Made by a program: the position numbers and the translations under genes. The notes under the pieces were generated by a model. It saw only the letters and a program-made list of their open reading frames with translations. It was not told where the DNA came from and searched no databases. A stretch of DNA of 64,000 nt from Fibrobacter succinogenes (lineage in GTDB: Bacteria; Fibrobacterota; Fibrobacteria; Fibrobacterales; Fibrobacteraceae): contig CACZAD010000002.1 in the NCBI GenBank assembly GCA_902779055.1, forward strand, positions 62,001-126,000, written 5' to 3'. Below are positions 33,862-43,912 of the stretch, in pieces; position 1 is the first letter of the stretch, and every line of letters begins with the position of its first letter.

Positions 33862-35448
33862 TTAAAATTTGAATCCAGCGCGGATGTAGGCTTTGCGGTC
33901 ATCAATCAACGTCAGTTCACCCAAGAAAGAGAATCTTTGACCTTCGTAGCTGATGGCCGGAGTCAGCGAGTACTGAAGCTTTGATCCAGCAAGGAACTTT
34001 TTGGAGGTTCTCAAATGGTTGTCCGGCGTGGTATCATTCATGGCGCTACCATAATCCGTCCCCTTCCAGAACCAAGTCTGTCGAACCGAGGCGAAAATAT
34101 GACCATCTAGGCGCGCAAAGACATTCCAGTCAATCGTACGGCTGTTCGGCCCACCCTGGTTACCCAACGGATACCCCAAATGAGCTAGTTGAGCCGTGAT
34201 CTTCTTGAAGTGCGTATAGACATAAGGTTCTACACGGGCGTATTCAAAAATCGTACCCGCCTCGATCTTGTGTCCCTTGTAATAAAAGTCGCGACCCGCC
34301 TGGAAACCCGCCATCCAAGCCCATTTGGCTTCGATGTTGTCGTTACGGATAAGACTAATCGGAGATTCCATATCGTCCAGGAAAAATTCCGTATAAAGGC
34401 GCACGGCGTTAAACAAGCGGTAGTTAAAATCAAAAGAAATAGAGCCGTTATTGCTGGGTTCCGAGAAGTTCCCCTTTTCCATAAAAAGCGGAGCCGTCGG
34501 GACAAACAGCCAGGGCTTCATATCGTCATAAAGTACCGTCAGTTCGCTGATACCGAACGTCGCATTCCCTACGGCAAGTTCATAACGGTGGCCAAACAAG
34601 TTACGCGAATGATCCTTGTTCGACGGATTCATACTGTTAAAGATACGCAAGTCCGCATAAAAGCTCATCACACGGAAAGGACCGATCAACAAGTCCAGAC
34701 TCAGCATATTGTACGGGATGGCAAACTGGTTCAACGTGAGGTTGTTGTAGTAACCCGGTCCCCAGTGCATCACGTCGCGGCCAAAATCGAGGCGCAGCCA
34801 ATCATGGTTAAATGCAAAGTGCGTACGGTAGCGGGAGTAACTCGTGTATTCCACGCCGGAATTATCCCCTTCCCTCTGGACTTCCAAAAACTCGCGGTCA
34901 AAAGACTTCGGATTCTTTGCAGAATGGCCTTCGCTATAAATGCGGGCATCCAAGACGAAGTCGACGGAATCGGCAAAACCACGCAAGTAAAGACCGCCAT
35001 CAATGCCCGGCCAGATCGTATCGCCAAGAGTTTCACCGCCACGGTAGTCAATACCGCCGACAATGCTTGCGGCAATCGCCACACGGGGAATTAAGGCTTC
35101 TTGTTCACGGGCCTTGGCCACACAAGCAGAGTCCCCCTGTTCGCATTTGTATTCCAGACCTTTTCCCAGGATTCCGGCCCCACGAACGTTGTCAAAATAG
35201 AGAAGGGCGTCGCCTTCGGTCTTCGTGAAGTTCTTGCGGAAAGTCGTATCCCTACGCGGATAGGTAAAATACTGGCGTTCGGCCCCTACAGTCTGGCGAT
35301 GGTATTCGAAAAGCATCGGAGCAGTTTCGAGCGTGCGCAAATTGCGGGAATGTTCAGATTCAATGACCGGCGATGCGGCAAAAGCTTCACAAGCGCTAGC
35401 AACAAAAAGGAAACCGAAAAAAATCGAGGAGAATCTCTTAAAAGTCAT
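33862..35448 (-). CDS. Wzi-like outer-membrane beta-barrel
   Basis: 528 residues, signal peptide ending near EAFAASP. The region GRDVMHWGPGYYNNLTLNQFAIPYN matches the conserved 'WGPG...NLLLS...P' segment of capsule-assembly Wzi-type barrels. Many later strands alternate aromatics, and the end is AYIRAGFKF with terminal Phe. Wzi helps attach capsule in Escherichia; here the role is only suggested. Divergent from the plus-strand beta-helix lipoprotein across a 213-base gap. Confidence 0.65.
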   Translation of the reverse strand: MTFKRFSSIFFGFLFVASACEAFAASPVIESEHSRNLRTLETAPMLFEYHRQTVGAERQYFTYPRRDTTFRKNFTKTEGDALLYFDNVRGAGILGKGLEYKCEQGDSACVAKAREQEALIPRVAIAASIVGGIDYRGGETLGDTIWPGIDGGLYLRGFADSVDFVLDARIYSEGHSAKNPKSFDREFLEVQREGDNSGVEYTSYSRYRTHFAFNHDWLRLDFGRDVMHWGPGYYNNLTLNQFAIPYNMLSLDLLIGPFRVMSFYADLRIFNSMNPSNKDHSRNLFGHRYELAVGNATFGISELTVLYDDMKPWLFVPTAPLFMEKGNFSEPSNNGSISFDFNYRLFNAVRLYTEFFLDDMESPISLIRNDNIEAKWAWMAGFQAGRDFYYKGHKIEAGTIFEYARVEPYVYTHFKKITAQLAHLGYPLGNQGGPNSRTIDWNVFARLDGHIFASVRQTWFWKGTDYGSAMNDTTPDNHLRTSKKFLAGSKLQYSLTPAISYEGQRFSFLGELTLIDDRKAYIRAGFKF

Positions 35449-35661
35449 TTGAAAAATTTAGCATTTTCAGGGCGTTTCTTCAAATGGGACATTTTTTGTA
35501 GACATTTGTTCCGCACGGAACTTTTCGTTCCACTTAAATTGGCGTTTTTAAGCAAAAAAAGCAATATTTCATAGTTATAGCTCCGTTCTAAATCTAGGTT
35601 TACAAGAAAAATGTTGGCTCATCATATCGATGGATGAGTATAAGAATGGGAGATATAATTT

Positions 35662-37773
35662 ATGAACAAAAAGAAGATCATTACGCTTGGCTGTTTATCA
35701 AGCCTGTCCATAGCGTTGCTCACGAACTGCTCTGACGCCACCTCCGCCGATGGTGAATTCTACAACAATTCCCCGGCCGAAGTAAACGGAGACGAATCCT
35801 CATCATCATTTACGGATGATCCTTACAACGAAGGAATCTACTCCAGCGATTCCCAGCTTTCTCCGGAAAGCAGCGCCACGGTCAACCCGACCAGCAGCGC
35901 GACCGCATCCTCTTCCAATAGCGTCTCCCCCACATCGAGCGCCACAGATTCTCCGAACAGCAGTACCACGACGGCCTCGTCGAGCAGCGCCACGGTTTCG
36001 CCGATTGCTAACTCCTCGAGTAGCGCAACAGTCCTGCCGATCAGTTCTTCGAGCAGCAACGGGAACCCGGTCATCAACAGCTCTTCTAGCGCCACCACCC
36101 AGCAGCCAGAACAGAACAGCGGCGAACGCCCGGCCATCACCTATGCCGCAAGCGGCGCCATGGTCACAAACGGCGGCAACTGCGTAACATCAAACGGCGG
36201 TACCGTCACGATCAGCTGCGGTGGCGAATACGACTTTAGCGGTAGCTACAGCGGAAGCGACGCCCAGATTTTGGTGAACACGGCAAAGACGGACTCCTCT
36301 GTTTACCTGAATATGAGAGGCCTCACGCTCACCAACACGGCCGACGCCCCGATTTACGTGCAGAAGGCCAGCAAGGCATTCGTCGTCGCCAAGAACGGCA
36401 CGACCAACACCTTCAGCGACGCTTCTTCGCGCACCAAGACTTACAACTACACCAACGATAACGGCGAAGCCAAGACCGATACGACAGGCGCCTGCATTTA
36501 TGCCAAGGACGACCTCACCATCAAGGGCGAAGGCACGCTCATTATCAAGGGCAACTACAACAACGGCATCCACACCAGCAACGACTTGAAGGTCAAAAAC
36601 GGCCTCATCACCGTGAACGCCAAGAACAACGGCCTCAAGGGTAAAGGTTCCGTCGAAATCAGCGGCGGCACCCTCAACATCACGGCCACAAACGGCGACG
36701 GCATCAAGAGCGATACCGACGATGCCACCGATTTGGCAAACGGCAAGGGGTCCATCGAAATCACGGGCGGTGAAATCACCATTACGTCGGCATACGACGG
36801 CATTACCGCAAACAACGCCGTGACGATTGCCAACGGAGAATCGGCCTCCCCGACCGTCAAGATTACAACAGGCGGCGGCCAGAATTGCCTGAGCCTCACC
36901 TCCTCCGGTAACGGTGGTGGATTCGGTGGCGGCGGATTCAACCCTGGTGGCGGAAGCTCCTGCTCCCCGAGCGAAAGTATGAAGGGCATCAAGGGCGATT
37001 CGAGCATCACCATCAGCGGTGGCGTCATTGACATCAACAGCCGAGACGACGGCATCCACAGTGGTGGCACCATCACGCTCAGCGGTGGTTCCATGACCAT
37101 CGCCACAGACGACGACGGTGTCCACGCCGAAAAAGCGCTCTACGTCAAGGACAATGCCAACGTGAGCGTCACCATCGCTTACGAAGGTATGGAATCTCCG
37201 GACATGAACTTTGAAGGCGGCATCACAAGCGTCATCACTACAGACGATGGCTGGAATGCCGCTGGTGGCACGAGCACAACGACCGGGAACAACGGTGGCA
37301 ACACGGGTCGCGGCGGTCCTGGTGGATTTGGAGGCGGTGGATTCGGCGGCATGGGCGGTAGCACAGGTTCGCTCAAGGTCACAGGCGGCTACCACTACAT
37401 TTACGTGGGCACAGGCGACACGGACGGCATCGATAGTAACGGCAACATCGACATTTCCGCCGGCGTCATCGTTATCGAATGCCGTATGAACGGCGGCATG
37501 GGCGGCATGGTCGACTCCGACGGCAACACCACCATCTCCAGCAACGCCAAGCTTCTCGGCTTTGGAACGAACAACTCCGAAGAAGGCACGCAGTATAGCG
37601 TCAGCTTCAACACCAACAGCTACTACGGAACCTCTTCGATTGCGTTCAAGCCGAGCTTCTCCGGAAGCAAGATGGTTTCGAGCGTGGGCCAGCCGAGCGC
37701 CATCAGCAACGTGAGCGGCATGACCAAGACCTGCTTCGGGAACAGCACCGACCGTTGCGTTTATACTAAATAA
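35662..37773 (+). CDS. Cthe_2159-type beta-helix carbohydrate-binding lipoprotein
   Basis: 703 residues; GGGAG nine bases before ATG. Lipobox LTNCS (about 22-24), then a Ser/Thr/Pro linker of SSSATV-type units to about residue 155. From there on it is a right-handed parallel beta-helix of the Cthe_2159/PF14262 type with repeated turns such as GKGSVEISGGTLNI, GKGSIEITGGEITI and DDGIHSGGTITLSGGS, and Gly-rich loops (FGGGGF). The Clostridium thermocellum member binds polygalacturonate. It is likely displayed on the cell surface for plant cell wall binding. Its own terminator follows. Confidence 0.85.
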   Translation: MNKKKIITLGCLSSLSIALLTNCSDATSADGEFYNNSPAEVNGDESSSSFTDDPYNEGIYSSDSQLSPESSATVNPTSSATASSSNSVSPTSSATDSPNSSTTTASSSSATVSPIANSSSSATVLPISSSSSNGNPVINSSSSATTQQPEQNSGERPAITYAASGAMVTNGGNCVTSNGGTVTISCGGEYDFSGSYSGSDAQILVNTAKTDSSVYLNMRGLTLTNTADAPIYVQKASKAFVVAKNGTTNTFSDASSRTKTYNYTNDNGEAKTDTTGACIYAKDDLTIKGEGTLIIKGNYNNGIHTSNDLKVKNGLITVNAKNNGLKGKGSVEISGGTLNITATNGDGIKSDTDDATDLANGKGSIEITGGEITITSAYDGITANNAVTIANGESASPTVKITTGGGQNCLSLTSSGNGGGFGGGGFNPGGGSSCSPSESMKGIKGDSSITISGGVIDINSRDDGIHSGGTITLSGGSMTIATDDDGVHAEKALYVKDNANVSVTIAYEGMESPDMNFEGGITSVITTDDGWNAAGGTSTTTGNNGGNTGRGGPGGFGGGGFGGMGGSTGSLKVTGGYHYIYVGTGDTDGIDSNGNIDISAGVIVIECRMNGGMGGMVDSDGNTTISSNAKLLGFGTNNSEEGTQYSVSFNTNSYYGTSSIAFKPSFSGSKMVSSVGQPSAISNVSGMTKTCFGNSTDRCVYTK

Positions 37774-37794
37774 TTCATCATCATAGGTACACAA

Positions 37795-37824
37795 AAGCCT
37801 CGCGACTCCATCGCGAGGCTTATT
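37795..37824 (+). terminator. Terminator after beta-helix lipoprotein
   Basis: AAGCCTCGCGA-CTCCA-TCGCGAGGCTT perfect 11-bp stem followed by ATTCATT; the A-run on the left also serves the minus strand. Confidence 0.8.
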
Positions 37825-37836
37825 CATTGCAATTTC

Positions 37837-37868
37837 CTGCCTACTGCCTACCGCCTACTGTCTACTAA
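37837..37868. repeat. Heptamer tandem repeat (inverted orientation)
   Basis: CCTACTG/CCTACCG/CTACTGT units, the complement of AGTAGGA, immediately before the end of pilT. Confidence 0.65.
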
Positions 37869-38969
37869 CTACATCCAGCCGCGGTCAGAAGTGCCAGAAA
37901 TACCACGAATCTTAAGATCAAAGTCATCGCGGTTCGTCGCAGCGTTCATGGCCGTTTCAAGCGAAATCTGTTCGTTCTGATAAAGTTCCAACAGAGCCTG
38001 GTCAAACGTTTGGCTGTGATATTGAATGTGGCCTTCGGCAACGGCCTGTTCCACCATGTCAATCTTGTTCTTGTCCTGGATGTATTCCTTGATGGCGCCC
38101 GTATTCACGAGAATTTCGGCAGCCGGCACTCGTCCCTTGCCATCCTTTGTCGGCAAAAGACGGAGCGAAATGATGCCCGCCAGGACTTCGGCAAGCAACA
38201 GACGAATTTCGTCATGCTGGTGCGGCGGATACATCGAAAGGATACGGTGGATCGTTTCTACGGCATTCGTCGTATGGATGGTCGCAAATACCATGTGGCC
38301 CGTATCAGCTGCGGTAAGCGCAATCTGCATCGTTTCGAGGTCACGGATTTCGCCCACGAGAAGCACGTCCGGGTCCTGACGGAGAGCGGCACGGAGCGCA
38401 TTAGCATAAGAAAGCGTATCCACGCCAATTTCGCGCTGCGAAATAATCGCCACGTTATCCTTATAAAGGTATTCAATCGGGTCTTCGACGGTAATGACGT
38501 TCACAGATTCTTTCTGGTTGATGTAGTCAATCATCGAAGCAAGCGTTGTCGACTTACCGGAACCCGTCGTACCCGTCACAAGCACAAGCCCACGCTTGGT
38601 CAAGGCGAGATCGCGAATGATTTCGGGCAAATGAAGTTCTTCGAACGGAGGAATCACGGCCTTGATATGACGAATCACAACAGCCACCGTTCCACGCTGG
38701 CGGAACACGTTCACACGGAAACGGCCCATATCGCGGGCACCCACGGCAAAGTCGCATTCCTTGTTCGCTTCAAAGCGCTGCTTTTGGTCACGGTTCATGA
38801 TATCGTCCAAGAAGGAGTCCATCATAGCGCTGTCGATGCGCACGTCAAAAAGTCTTTGCAAGGCACCGTTAATGCGATAGACCGGCGGAACGCCAACTCG
38901 AAGGTGCAAGTCAGACGCCTTGCGGTTTACCATTTCACGCAAGAGCTGTTCAATGCGAAGTTCAGCCAT
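37869..38969 (-). CDS. pilT: Twitching-motility ATPase PilT
   Basis: 366 residues from ATG 38969 (GGAG nine bases upstream; the longer frame begins at TTG). Secretion-type ATPase with VTGTTGSGKST Walker A, the Asp box (VITVEDPIEYL), EIRDLETMQIALTAADTGHMVFATIHTTNA, and GIISLRLLP. PilT retracts type IV pili and also powers gliding-like motion. No pilin, PilB or PilC genes are in the window. It follows the giant acidic TPR gene by one base, so the two are cotranscribed. Confidence 0.92.
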   Translation of the reverse strand: MAELRIEQLLREMVNRKASDLHLRVGVPPVYRINGALQRLFDVRIDSAMMDSFLDDIMNRDQKQRFEANKECDFAVGARDMGRFRVNVFRQRGTVAVVIRHIKAVIPPFEELHLPEIIRDLALTKRGLVLVTGTTGSGKSTTLASMIDYINQKESVNVITVEDPIEYLYKDNVAIISQREIGVDTLSYANALRAALRQDPDVLLVGEIRDLETMQIALTAADTGHMVFATIHTTNAVETIHRILSMYPPHQHDEIRLLLAEVLAGIISLRLLPTKDGKGRVPAAEILVNTGAIKEYIQDKNKIDMVEQAVAEGHIQYHSQTFDQALLELYQNEQISLETAMNAATNRDDFDLKIRGISGTSDRGWM

Positions 38970-38970
38970 T

Positions 38971-41910
38971 TTAGTTTTCTCCAAACTTTTCGCGGCAGAG
39001 TTTTTGGACTTCTTCCAGACGAGATTTTATTTCTTCGTTGTCCGGATTCTTCTTGGCGAGATCCGAATAAATTTCGAGAGCCTTGTTGTAAACGCCCTGT
39101 TCCATATAAATGTCAGCAAGCGTGCGCGTGTTCAGACTGTCGTCCAAATCAGCGGCACCACGGGAAAGCGGAGCATCGGCATCGTTTACAAGACTTGCAG
39201 AAACTTCGTCATCGGAATCGCCGGACATCAGGTAGTCCACGCCCTTGTTGCTCGGTTCATCGGATTCCGGCAAGGAATCGTCTTCGTCAAACAAGCCCTT
39301 GAATGCATTGGAAACTTCAGAATCGATGGAATCGAGTTCAGCAGACGGAACTTCGGCCTTTTCGGCAGGTTCATCCGAAGAATCATTCAAAGTGAAGTCT
39401 GCATCAGCGGACTTTTCGAACAGGCTCGAAGAACTTTCCGATTCATTTGCAACAAAGTCCGAAGCCGATTCAAGCTTGAATTCGCTGTCCTTGACGGACT
39501 GTTCTTCGAGTTCGGCACTTGTCGATTCCTGGCTCAACGGTTCTTCTGCAGAGGGCTCAGTCAACTCAGCCGTATCGGTCGTGGTTTCGGACTTTTCTTC
39601 GGGCAAATCCAGATCATCATCGTCGCCGAACATAGAGGCGAATGCGCCCCCCATTTCCTTAGCGAGATTATCTTCGGCGGACTCAGCGCTGTTAGATTCT
39701 TCAGTCTTTTCTTCGGCAGGTTCCGCGTCGGCAGGAGCTTCGGCGACAGGTTCTTCCTGTACCGGAGTTTCTTCAACTTTTTCTTCTACCGGAACATCAA
39801 CTGGAGTTTCTTCGACAGGAGCAGTCTCAGTCGATTCCGCAGGAGCATCATCTTCATCGTCGCCAAAGAGTGCATCAAAGGCGCCATCGACGCTAACGGA
39901 CAAGTCTTCCGAGATACTCGGCTTTTCGGCGGTCTCTTCAACAGAGGCTTCAGCCGGAGTTTCATCTACCGGGGATTCCTCCGCAGGAGCCTGTTCTTCT
40001 ACAGGCGTTTCTTCGACCGGAGCGTCATCGTCCAAAGTCAGCGGAGTGTTGTCAATCTTGAACTCCGGATCGTGTTCTTCCGGCATCAAATCTTCATCGG
40101 AGAAGTCCATGTGGTCCGAAGGAACAGAACCGTTACCGCGTTCGTCATCAGACAATTCAAGAGAAACCTCTTCAGCCGGAGCTTCTTCTACAGGAGCAAC
40201 CGCTTCGGATTCCGCCGGAGCCTCTTCAACTGGAGCTTCAGCAAGTTCTTCTTCAACAGGCTTTTCTTCTGCAGGTGCTTCAGCAGGTTCTTCGTCCAAA
40301 GTCAAATCGATATCGGCAGCATCAGATTTTTTTTCGGCAGGCGGTTCTTCCAAATCAAAAACTTTATCATCGCTCGGCAAATCTTCTTCGTCCGAGAAGT
40401 CCATATGCGTCGTCGGAATCGAGCCATCGCCAATCACAGTTTCCTGTTTTTCAGCAGGCTGTTCTTCTACAGCCTGTTCGTCTGCGGGCTGATCTTCTGC
40501 AACAAGTTCTTCAGCAACAGGTTCTTCGGACTTTTCTTCCGTAAATTCAGAATCCGGTTCCATGAGAATCACATCAGACGGAGCAGGTTCTTCGGTATGT
40601 TCTTCGACCGGTTCTGCCGGAGCTTCGTCCAGGCTAAAGTCCGCATTGGCAGACTTTTCGAACAGGCCCGCAGAGCTTTCCGATTCTTCTTCGGTCTTCG
40701 GTTCTTCGGACTTTTCTACAGGTTCTTCCGGAAGTTCATCGTCACCGAAAATCGAGGAGAAGGCATCATCAACATTCGTCGCCTTGTCTTCTTCGGCTTC
40801 GACCTTTTCTTCAGAATTTCCGTCCAAGCTAAAGTCCGCATCGGCAGACTTTTCGAACAGGCCACCCTGGCTTTCGGATTCCTCTTCGGTCTTCGGTTCT
40901 TCGGACTTTTCTACAGGTTCTTCCGGGAGTTCATCATCGCCCAAAAGCGAAGAGAAGGCATCGTCAACATTCGTAGAATGTTCATCCGCGTCGATATCAT
41001 CCAAGGAAAGGATGTCGTCATCCGACGAGGTAGCTTCGGACTGTTGTGCGTTTTCTTCGGCCGGTGCAGCAGGTTCAGCCGAAGTATCATCCAAACTAAA
41101 TATGGACTCGTCCGCCTTAGGCGCATCGTCCTCATCCGAGAAGTCCATATGCGAGAACGGAGACGGGTTTGCCGCACCATCATTAGAAGATTCAGACGTT
41201 TCGAGATCGTCGTCACCGCCCAAAATATCAGAAATTGCAGACGAAACTTCGGACGAGTTCAGCGCATGGCCATCGAAACCGGCATCCTGAACCGCATCAA
41301 AATTCGTGGAATTTTCATCCGAAGCAGAATCCAAAGAACTGCGCAATGCATCCATTGCCGAATTGTCTTCCTCATCGCTATTCGGGAGCGAAGCCGCAAG
41401 ATTAGCAAAGATATTGTCTTCGCCATTCGATTCGGCATTTTCAGATTCGGAATCCACGTCCATCGTGAACGAGCTATCGTCCATCGGAGGAGCGACCAAG
41501 CCGTCCTGCTGTTCTTCCGGAAGCACATCGTATTCGTCCTTCCAGAACGGGTCCAGCGGATCCATATCGTGAACACGACGGAAACAAGCGTTACGCTCGG
41601 CGACCTTGCCAAGCTTATCGAAGGATTCTCCCATTCTCTTATGGGCCGACAGGCAGAACGGATCCTTGGAAAGGATCTTCTTATATTCAGCAATGCTCCC
41701 GGCAAAGTCCTGCATTCCAGCAAGAACCTTTGCACGGACCAACATTGCAGGAACATCGGACGGGAACGCCGCAAGAGCATCGTCCACAAGCTTCAAGGCG
41801 GCTTCATAATAGCCCGAAGCACGTTCCATATCGGCAAGCCAGGCCAGCGCCTGAGAACGGCCTTTATTCTTTTTAATAGCCTTTTTGAGAGAATCCAACG
41901 TTACAGCCAT
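38971..41910 (-). CDS. Giant acidic TPR protein with repeat linker
   Basis: 979 residues (ATG 41910 with GGAG five bases upstream; an ATG one codon earlier is possible). TPRs at the N-terminus (about 1-120) and C-terminus (about 920-975, RTLADIYMEQGVYNKALEIY). In between lie about 800 residues of Asp/Glu/Ser/Pro with recurring short motifs: SHMDFSDEDD or THMDFSDEED or DHMDFSDEDL, NVDDAFSSxxGDDELPEEP or VDGAFDALFGDDED, and GLFEKSADADFSLD or SLFEKSADADFTLN. No membrane segment or signal peptide. It resembles a flexible scaffold that presents motifs for protein binding. The operon with pilT suggests a motility-linked role (inference). Confidence 0.8.
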   Translation of the reverse strand: MAVTLDSLKKAIKKNKGRSQALAWLADMERASGYYEAALKLVDDALAAFPSDVPAMLVRAKVLAGMQDFAGSIAEYKKILSKDPFCLSAHKRMGESFDKLGKVAERNACFRRVHDMDPLDPFWKDEYDVLPEEQQDGLVAPPMDDSSFTMDVDSESENAESNGEDNIFANLAASLPNSDEEDNSAMDALRSSLDSASDENSTNFDAVQDAGFDGHALNSSEVSSAISDILGGDDDLETSESSNDGAANPSPFSHMDFSDEDDAPKADESIFSLDDTSAEPAAPAEENAQQSEATSSDDDILSLDDIDADEHSTNVDDAFSSLLGDDELPEEPVEKSEEPKTEEESESQGGLFEKSADADFSLDGNSEEKVEAEEDKATNVDDAFSSIFGDDELPEEPVEKSEEPKTEEESESSAGLFEKSANADFSLDEAPAEPVEEHTEEPAPSDVILMEPDSEFTEEKSEEPVAEELVAEDQPADEQAVEEQPAEKQETVIGDGSIPTTHMDFSDEEDLPSDDKVFDLEEPPAEKKSDAADIDLTLDEEPAEAPAEEKPVEEELAEAPVEEAPAESEAVAPVEEAPAEEVSLELSDDERGNGSVPSDHMDFSDEDLMPEEHDPEFKIDNTPLTLDDDAPVEETPVEEQAPAEESPVDETPAEASVEETAEKPSISEDLSVSVDGAFDALFGDDEDDAPAESTETAPVEETPVDVPVEEKVEETPVQEEPVAEAPADAEPAEEKTEESNSAESAEDNLAKEMGGAFASMFGDDDDLDLPEEKSETTTDTAELTEPSAEEPLSQESTSAELEEQSVKDSEFKLESASDFVANESESSSSLFEKSADADFTLNDSSDEPAEKAEVPSAELDSIDSEVSNAFKGLFDEDDSLPESDEPSNKGVDYLMSGDSDDEVSASLVNDADAPLSRGAADLDDSLNTRTLADIYMEQGVYNKALEIYSDLAKKNPDNEEIKSRLEEVQKLCREKFGEN

Positions 41911-42167
41911 CATTTCTCCAATGGAAGAAGAATAGCTTCATCCGCCAAAAGTACAGGAATTCCTTCGCGAACCGGATAAAGGCGAGAACCGTCCGGAGTC
42001 ACAAGGGCTTCAGTTAAAATATCAGTCACACTTTCGCCAGCCACGTTCTTGACCGAACCCGCCTGGATGGCGCTGTTCACAAGAGCGATGGTACCTGCAT
42101 CCGCCTGAGAAAGCGGTTGACGGGTTTCCGGGCAGCATAGAATACTTAACAATTTAGAATCGAGCAT
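41910..42167 (-). CDS. Trm112-family small protein
   Basis: 85 residues. LLSILCCPETRQPLS at the N-terminus and LYPVREGIPVLLADEAI at the end are Trm112-like. In eukaryotes and archaea Trm112 activates methyltransferases; bacterial members often sit near glycan or methyltransferase genes. The usual zinc-ribbon Cys pairs are only partly present (the N-terminal Cys pair CC is there, but the C-terminal pair is absent). Its TGA overlaps the start of the giant TPR gene by one to four bases. Confidence 0.75.
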   Translation of the reverse strand: MLDSKLLSILCCPETRQPLSQADAGTIALVNSAIQAGSVKNVAGESVTDILTEALVTPDGSRLYPVREGIPVLLADEAILLPLEK

Positions 42168-42230
42168 AAGACCTTATAATTCTGTTATTTCATCAAAAAA
42201 ATAACACAATTTTTACAAAAAAGAGCGTTT

Positions 42231-43907
42231 TTAGCGAAGATATTTGAGGTTTACGAGGGCAAAATTGCCGTTTTTGCCATTTCCAATGAGCAAATACACG
42301 CACATACCCAATTTATCGAGCCAATTGATGTCGAAATTTTCGCGGTAACCCGAGAAATTCGAGACCACCAAGAGTTCGCGGCAGCCCGTACGGTTGCAGA
42401 TGGATTCCATCTCCGAGAGGTTACCCAGGAGGTGCTTGCGGTTTTCTTCGCTGATGTTTTCGGGTTCGGAGCTCACGCAGCCGAGGATTTCAATTCCCGG
42501 GATTACGTTGTAGCTATCGAACCAGTTGTTGAGGGAATCTTCGCGGCCACCAAGCAAGATGGAACGGTGGCGTTTTTTCGCAAAGATACGGTAAAAATAG
42601 TTTATCCAGAATGCAATCCAGAATGCAACGCGGCGCCAGGCAAGGAGCGCAAGCGGGATAAAGAGACTGGAGAAAATCGTAATGAACAACCAGTCCCTAC
42701 CAATATACGGTAAGGAGCTAGCGCTGTTTTCAAGAACGGGAACCTGGGTAAAGTAACGGAACGCAGCGTACCCGCCGACAGCAAGCAGATTCAGCGGAAT
42801 CAGAAAACGAAGGAACTTTTCGCCCTTGAGGCTCGACACGGTGTATTCACCACGGAACATGAGGAACACAAGATTCACGATGACGACAAGTCCCACAAGC
42901 CACCAATCCTCAAAATGCACCAAGTCCAGAATGCTATGCACGGCAGCATAACCTTCGGTAGGGCTATCATTAAAATCAACTTCAATCCCTTCGTTCAAGC
43001 TAACAAGCGCCCACACGGCAATGACGCCCAAGTCGAGGAACATTTTCCAGAACTTCGGGATAAGGCGCGAGAACATGCCCACGAAGGCTGCAAAAAGGAT
43101 ACCGAATGACACGAGGAAGTTCGGAACAAAATAAAGGTCCTTGTGCTTGCGGACAAAGATAAGCATTGCCTTGTAGAAGTCTACATACGAGCCCCAACGG
43201 CGCGTGCGGCAGCTCTGGCCCTTAAAGTGCAAAATGTTCGTCACCGGTGTGTAGTAGTTGTGGAGCCCCATTTCCTTAGTGCGGAAACAGAGGTCCAGGT
43301 CTTCGCCGTACATGAAGAAGTCTTCGTCAAAGCCGTTCAGCTTTTCGTAAACATCGCGGCGAATGCAGAAGAACGAACCGCTCACGGCATCGACTTCGAT
43401 CATCTCGTTCGGATCGGCATACGTCATATTGTAACTTGCGAGCGTCTTGTTCTTCGGGAAAAGTGCAGCAAGCCCAATGGTCTTTGAAACTGCAGAAACG
43501 ATCGTCGGGAACGAGCGGCGGCAAGCCCACTGGATAGTCCCATCTTCGTTCAGGATGCGGCAACCGACGGTACCTGCGTCCGGATGTTCCTCCATGAACT
43601 TGAGCATTTCACGGAAGGCGTTCTTCGAAATGATCGTATCCGGATTGATGAAGAACAGGTACGGCTTGGTTGCATGCTTTTCGGCGAGGTTACAGCCTTT
43701 ACCAAAGCCCAGATTTTCCTTGGAGTCAATCCATTCTACTTCGGGGAAGAAGTTCTTGATTTCGGGAATGATCGGCTCATTGGAGCCGTTGTCCAGAACG
43801 ATTATCTGCGAATCGATTCCTTCGCACGCGTCACGGACGGACTTGAGGCATGCCGGAATGAAGTCGCAAGAATTATAAGCAATGATAATGACGGAACAGG
43901 AAAGCAT
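42231..43907 (-). CDS. GT2 glycosyltransferase fused to membrane and CoA-binding-like domains
   Basis: 558 residues. Residues 1-245 are a GT2 domain with SVIIIAYNS, NPDT, and EDLDLCFR (rhamnosyltransferase type). Five or so hydrophobic helices follow (about 255-435). The last 110 residues (from RHRSILLGGREDSL) look like the CoA_binding_3 domain found at the N-terminus of WcaJ-type phosphoglycosyltransferases, here at the C-terminus without the transferase. Probably builds cell-surface polysaccharide. It sits in the glycan part of the long operon. Confidence 0.75.
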   Translation of the reverse strand: MLSCSVIIIAYNSCDFIPACLKSVRDACEGIDSQIIVLDNGSNEPIIPEIKNFFPEVEWIDSKENLGFGKGCNLAEKHATKPYLFFINPDTIISKNAFREMLKFMEEHPDAGTVGCRILNEDGTIQWACRRSFPTIVSAVSKTIGLAALFPKNKTLASYNMTYADPNEMIEVDAVSGSFFCIRRDVYEKLNGFDEDFFMYGEDLDLCFRTKEMGLHNYYTPVTNILHFKGQSCRTRRWGSYVDFYKAMLIFVRKHKDLYFVPNFLVSFGILFAAFVGMFSRLIPKFWKMFLDLGVIAVWALVSLNEGIEVDFNDSPTEGYAAVHSILDLVHFEDWWLVGLVVIVNLVFLMFRGEYTVSSLKGEKFLRFLIPLNLLAVGGYAAFRYFTQVPVLENSASSLPYIGRDWLFITIFSSLFIPLALLAWRRVAFWIAFWINYFYRIFAKKRHRSILLGGREDSLNNWFDSYNVIPGIEILGCVSSEPENISEENRKHLLGNLSEMESICNRTGCRELLVVSNFSGYRENFDINWLDKLGMCVYLLIGNGKNGNFALVNLKYLR

Positions 43908-43912
43908 AGGCT

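Noticed and set aside
36190-37827. Long minus-strand reading frame opposite the beta-helix lipoprotein
   Set aside because: Mirror of the GC-rich repeat gene; the plus strand has the signal peptide, ribosome site and known fold.
38920-41979. Long plus-strand frame opposite the acidic TPR gene
   Set aside because: Shadow frame rich in Arg/Phe/Ser produced by the GAA/GAC-rich coding strand.
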